A DNA stretch of 64,000 nt from Amphibalanus amphitrite (lineage: Eukaryota; Arthropoda; Thecostraca; Balanomorpha; Balanidae): the NCBI RefSeq assembly GCF_019059575.1, contig NW_024881781.1:372001-436000 (forward strand), written 5' to 3'. Every line of letters begins with the position of its first letter. The stretch's first letter is position 1. The notes below the pieces were generated by a model. The model made no database searches and was not told where the DNA came from. It saw only the letters and a program-made list of their open reading frames with translations. Shown here one piece after another: positions 61,791-64,000 of this stretch. The position numbers and the translations under genes were made by a program.

Positions 61791-62576
61791 AGTGGTTATG
61801 GAAACGCTGGAGTTTGCCGACGGTTGACATGATCAGTCACTAGTCAGTGCTATCAAATGCACTGTTCGCTGTCGGTTGAGTTGCCTTGGTCATACATTGC
61901 TTTTTCATCTACGGAACAAGCAGAGTTTCAATGCATAGGTGACTCAGGTGAATAGATTAGTTTATTCGTAAGCTCGAAGATTTGCACAGGGCATTCTACG
62001 CAACTGTCGCCCAGAAACCAGAAAAACAAAAAGCGCATAGGTGCTCGCTTAGATCAGTCAGCATTGAAACTGACGCAACATTATCTAATAATCACGTGCA
62101 TGTATCATGTATGACTTGTCAATAGCGAAGAGCCACTGCAGCGGGCAGGTGACATTTTCGAACCACAGCATTTTAAAGGTCCTTTCAAAGGTCCTTTCAA
62201 AGTTCAGCCAGTCAGGCTGAGTCAAACCAAGTATCCCCTACAATGATTCACATCCAGATGTCACTGTGGCAGAGTGGTACATGGACTTACTAAGGCAGTA
62301 GTGGTCCATAGACCGCAAGCCATTGCCACATAGCAATGGCCACAAATGGGACAGCAAGAGATGGAGACAGAGGTGGTCACTTGGTCAGCCAGGAACTGTG
62401 ACATCATATTTTGATACCACTGGGGATGGCTTATAGATTACATCCCATACATCCCATATTGTCTGGTGACTGGGGAATAAAAATTACCTTGTTTTGTCCA
62501 GAGCAATGCTAACGTCCTTACATGCAGTTGGGAAAAGAATGCCATACATGTGGTTGGAGAGCAAGGAGTGGTTATA
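61791..62576. other. Flanking DNA, no gene seen
   Basis: Unremarkable sequence with a small AAAGGTCCTTTC duplication near 62176. No gene recognised. Confidence 0.4.
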
Positions 62577-63352
62577 CAGGGTGATCGAAAAAAAGTGTCA
62601 CCCCTAATTTAAAAGCCATATAACTCGCGATTGGTTGGTCGTACGACTTTGCGCTAGGCAGCATTGGAAAGAGCATACAATTTCCTTTCGAATGGATGTA
62701 AATATGCATGGTTTATGCCGCAAACGAAAATGTAGCTATTCAAAAGGTATGTTAAGGACGCAATTTGGCGTGTTCAAAAGTTTTGTTGTGCAAATTTGTA
62801 CTTTTGACAGTGTTTTTGATCTGACAGCTCACGTGACAGCTCACGTGAGCGTTTTTCTTAACTGTTCCATGGTTACCGCTGCATAAAATTGATAATCCGG
62901 CAATGCAGGTTGTCGCAATGTTTCGCTATGGTTACCGGCGAATTTGTGAATAATTAGGCCGCATATTTGCAAGGAAGTTCGAGTGAAGTGAAGTTCAAGG
63001 AACTTCGAGTGAAGACGAGTCTAAGGTCAGCTGAGAAACAGTCTGCAGTGAACAACATACACTCCATGTGTAATGTGTAAGGTGTGTGTCATGTTAAGTT
63101 ACGATACTCATTGTTCTCGTTCAGCGGTGTCCGATCCCGTTCGGTGAATTTTGTTTCACGTGAAAGCCGCACATTGACTGGTTTTTGAGCCCATGGGGAC
63201 ATGATTTGGAATAGAAAACAATCATGAATACATTCAATTGAAAAGAAATTGCCTGCTCTTTCCGATGCTGCCTGGCGCAAAATCATCTGACCTCCCAATC
63301 GCGAGTTATGTAGATTTTAAGTTAGGGGTGACACTTTTTTTCGATCACCCTG
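62577..63352. mobile_element. 776-bp MITE with long inverted ends, Tc1/mariner type
   Basis: CAGGGTGATCGAAAAAAAGT starts at 62577 and its complement ends at 63352, both bordered by TA (62575-62576, 63353-63354). The inverted similarity continues inward for about 120 bp (TAACTCGCGATTGG, TTTGCGC, AGGCAGCAT, GGAAAGAGCA). The CAGGGTG ends and TA target are typical of Tc1/mariner-related elements. The central 500 bp encode no transposase. Confidence 0.9.
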
Positions 63353-63354
63353 TA

Positions 63355-64000
63355 TGAAGCTGTGAAATGGGAAATGGGTGGATGTGAAATGGGGGTGTGA
63401 CTGAACAATGCAGAATGTTGTGCTGAGAGTAAACACTAAACATGGCTGGGAAGTGAAAAATATGCACAATATGGATATTGGAGGCTGTGAGATAGATGTG
63501 TGATTGGGGATCAGACACTTAACTATTGTGGCCAGAAAGTGGGAAATGTCCATGGCTAGGGAGCACTGACTGGAATGTACCTGTGTGTGAAGAATTGGGA
63601 CTGGGGTATAACATATCTACGTTTTAAGTGTAATCCACTTAAAACTTAAAAATAGAAATGTCCCATAACTTAATATGAAAATATCCCAGTCCCCAAGGAG
63701 ATCCCTTCACCAGTGAAGGTGAAAATGAACCAGAACCAGAACGGGCACCATAAGTGGGAGTACCTACCGAGTTCCGACAATTAATCAACATTTTAATAAC
63801 AGAGTCACAGATCACGCATTTACACAGGGTTTGCTGCAAGCTTATATCTCTGTCCATGATGTTGCAAAAAATGCGAATGGTGCTTTAAAATTTACAAAAT
63901 GGTCCCCTATGAAGACCACCACCACTGCATCAAAATAATTGCCAAATAAACGAGCTACAGTGACAGCCTCGTCAAAAATGCTATGCAAAAGCGACTAATG
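63355..64000. other. Window end, no gene seen
   Basis: GAAATGGG-rich phrases just after the MITE, otherwise no recognised feature. Confidence 0.4.

Overview
This is a eukaryotic nuclear window from an animal, most likely an arthropod and plausibly a crustacean. All genes are spliced with GT-AG introns. The proteins are close to known metazoan families, and the separase is short in the way insect separases are. Coding exons are GC-rich, introns are AT-richer and full of transposons, microsatellites and minisatellites. Species cannot be fixed from sequence alone.

Four complete protein genes can be reconstructed exon by exon, and each joined reading frame is a multiple of three with conserved junctions: TFIIE beta subunit (GTF2E2, + strand, 2965-5272); separase (- strand, 11265-5865), tail to tail with GTF2E2; the bifunctional lysine-degradation enzyme lysine-ketoglutarate reductase/saccharopine dehydrogenase (AASS, + strand, 29258-41582, 15 coding exons); and an SLC35D-type nucleotide-sugar transporter (- strand, 61104-44061, 9 coding exons), tail to tail with AASS. 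They cover transcription initiation, chromosome segregation, mitochondrial lysine breakdown and Golgi/ER sugar transport. They do not form a pathway together.

Layout: 1-2950 repeats with TTGGGAACG palindromes and a 345-bp direct repeat; 2965-11265 GTF2E2 and separase; 11571-12954 a 1.38-kb (GT)n tract; 13080-16365 AGGTCA-rich DNA and a tRNA-derived SINE; 16370-27245 a 10.9-kb TTAA-flanked element holding two inverted arms of a 144-bp satellite and a nested LINE fragment; 27250-41582 AASS with a candidate upstream exon; 41583-44060 the gap between the 3' ends of AASS and SLC35D; 44061-61104 SLC35D. Inside one SLC35D intron sits a four-layer nest: a hAT-type MITE within a piggyBac within a mariner. 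The piggyBac also carries a fragment of a USP37-like deubiquitinase. From 61105 to the end there is a GA-rich tract and a 776-bp long-TIR mariner-like MITE.

The most unusual signals are (1) the giant palindromic satellite-bearing element, (2) repeated short tandem copies ('echoes') of exon-intron junctions next to at least six exons in three genes, (3) host-gene capture by the nested piggyBac, and (4) a short separase with a tandem copy of its catalytic-His exon start and a repeat-built C-terminal tail.
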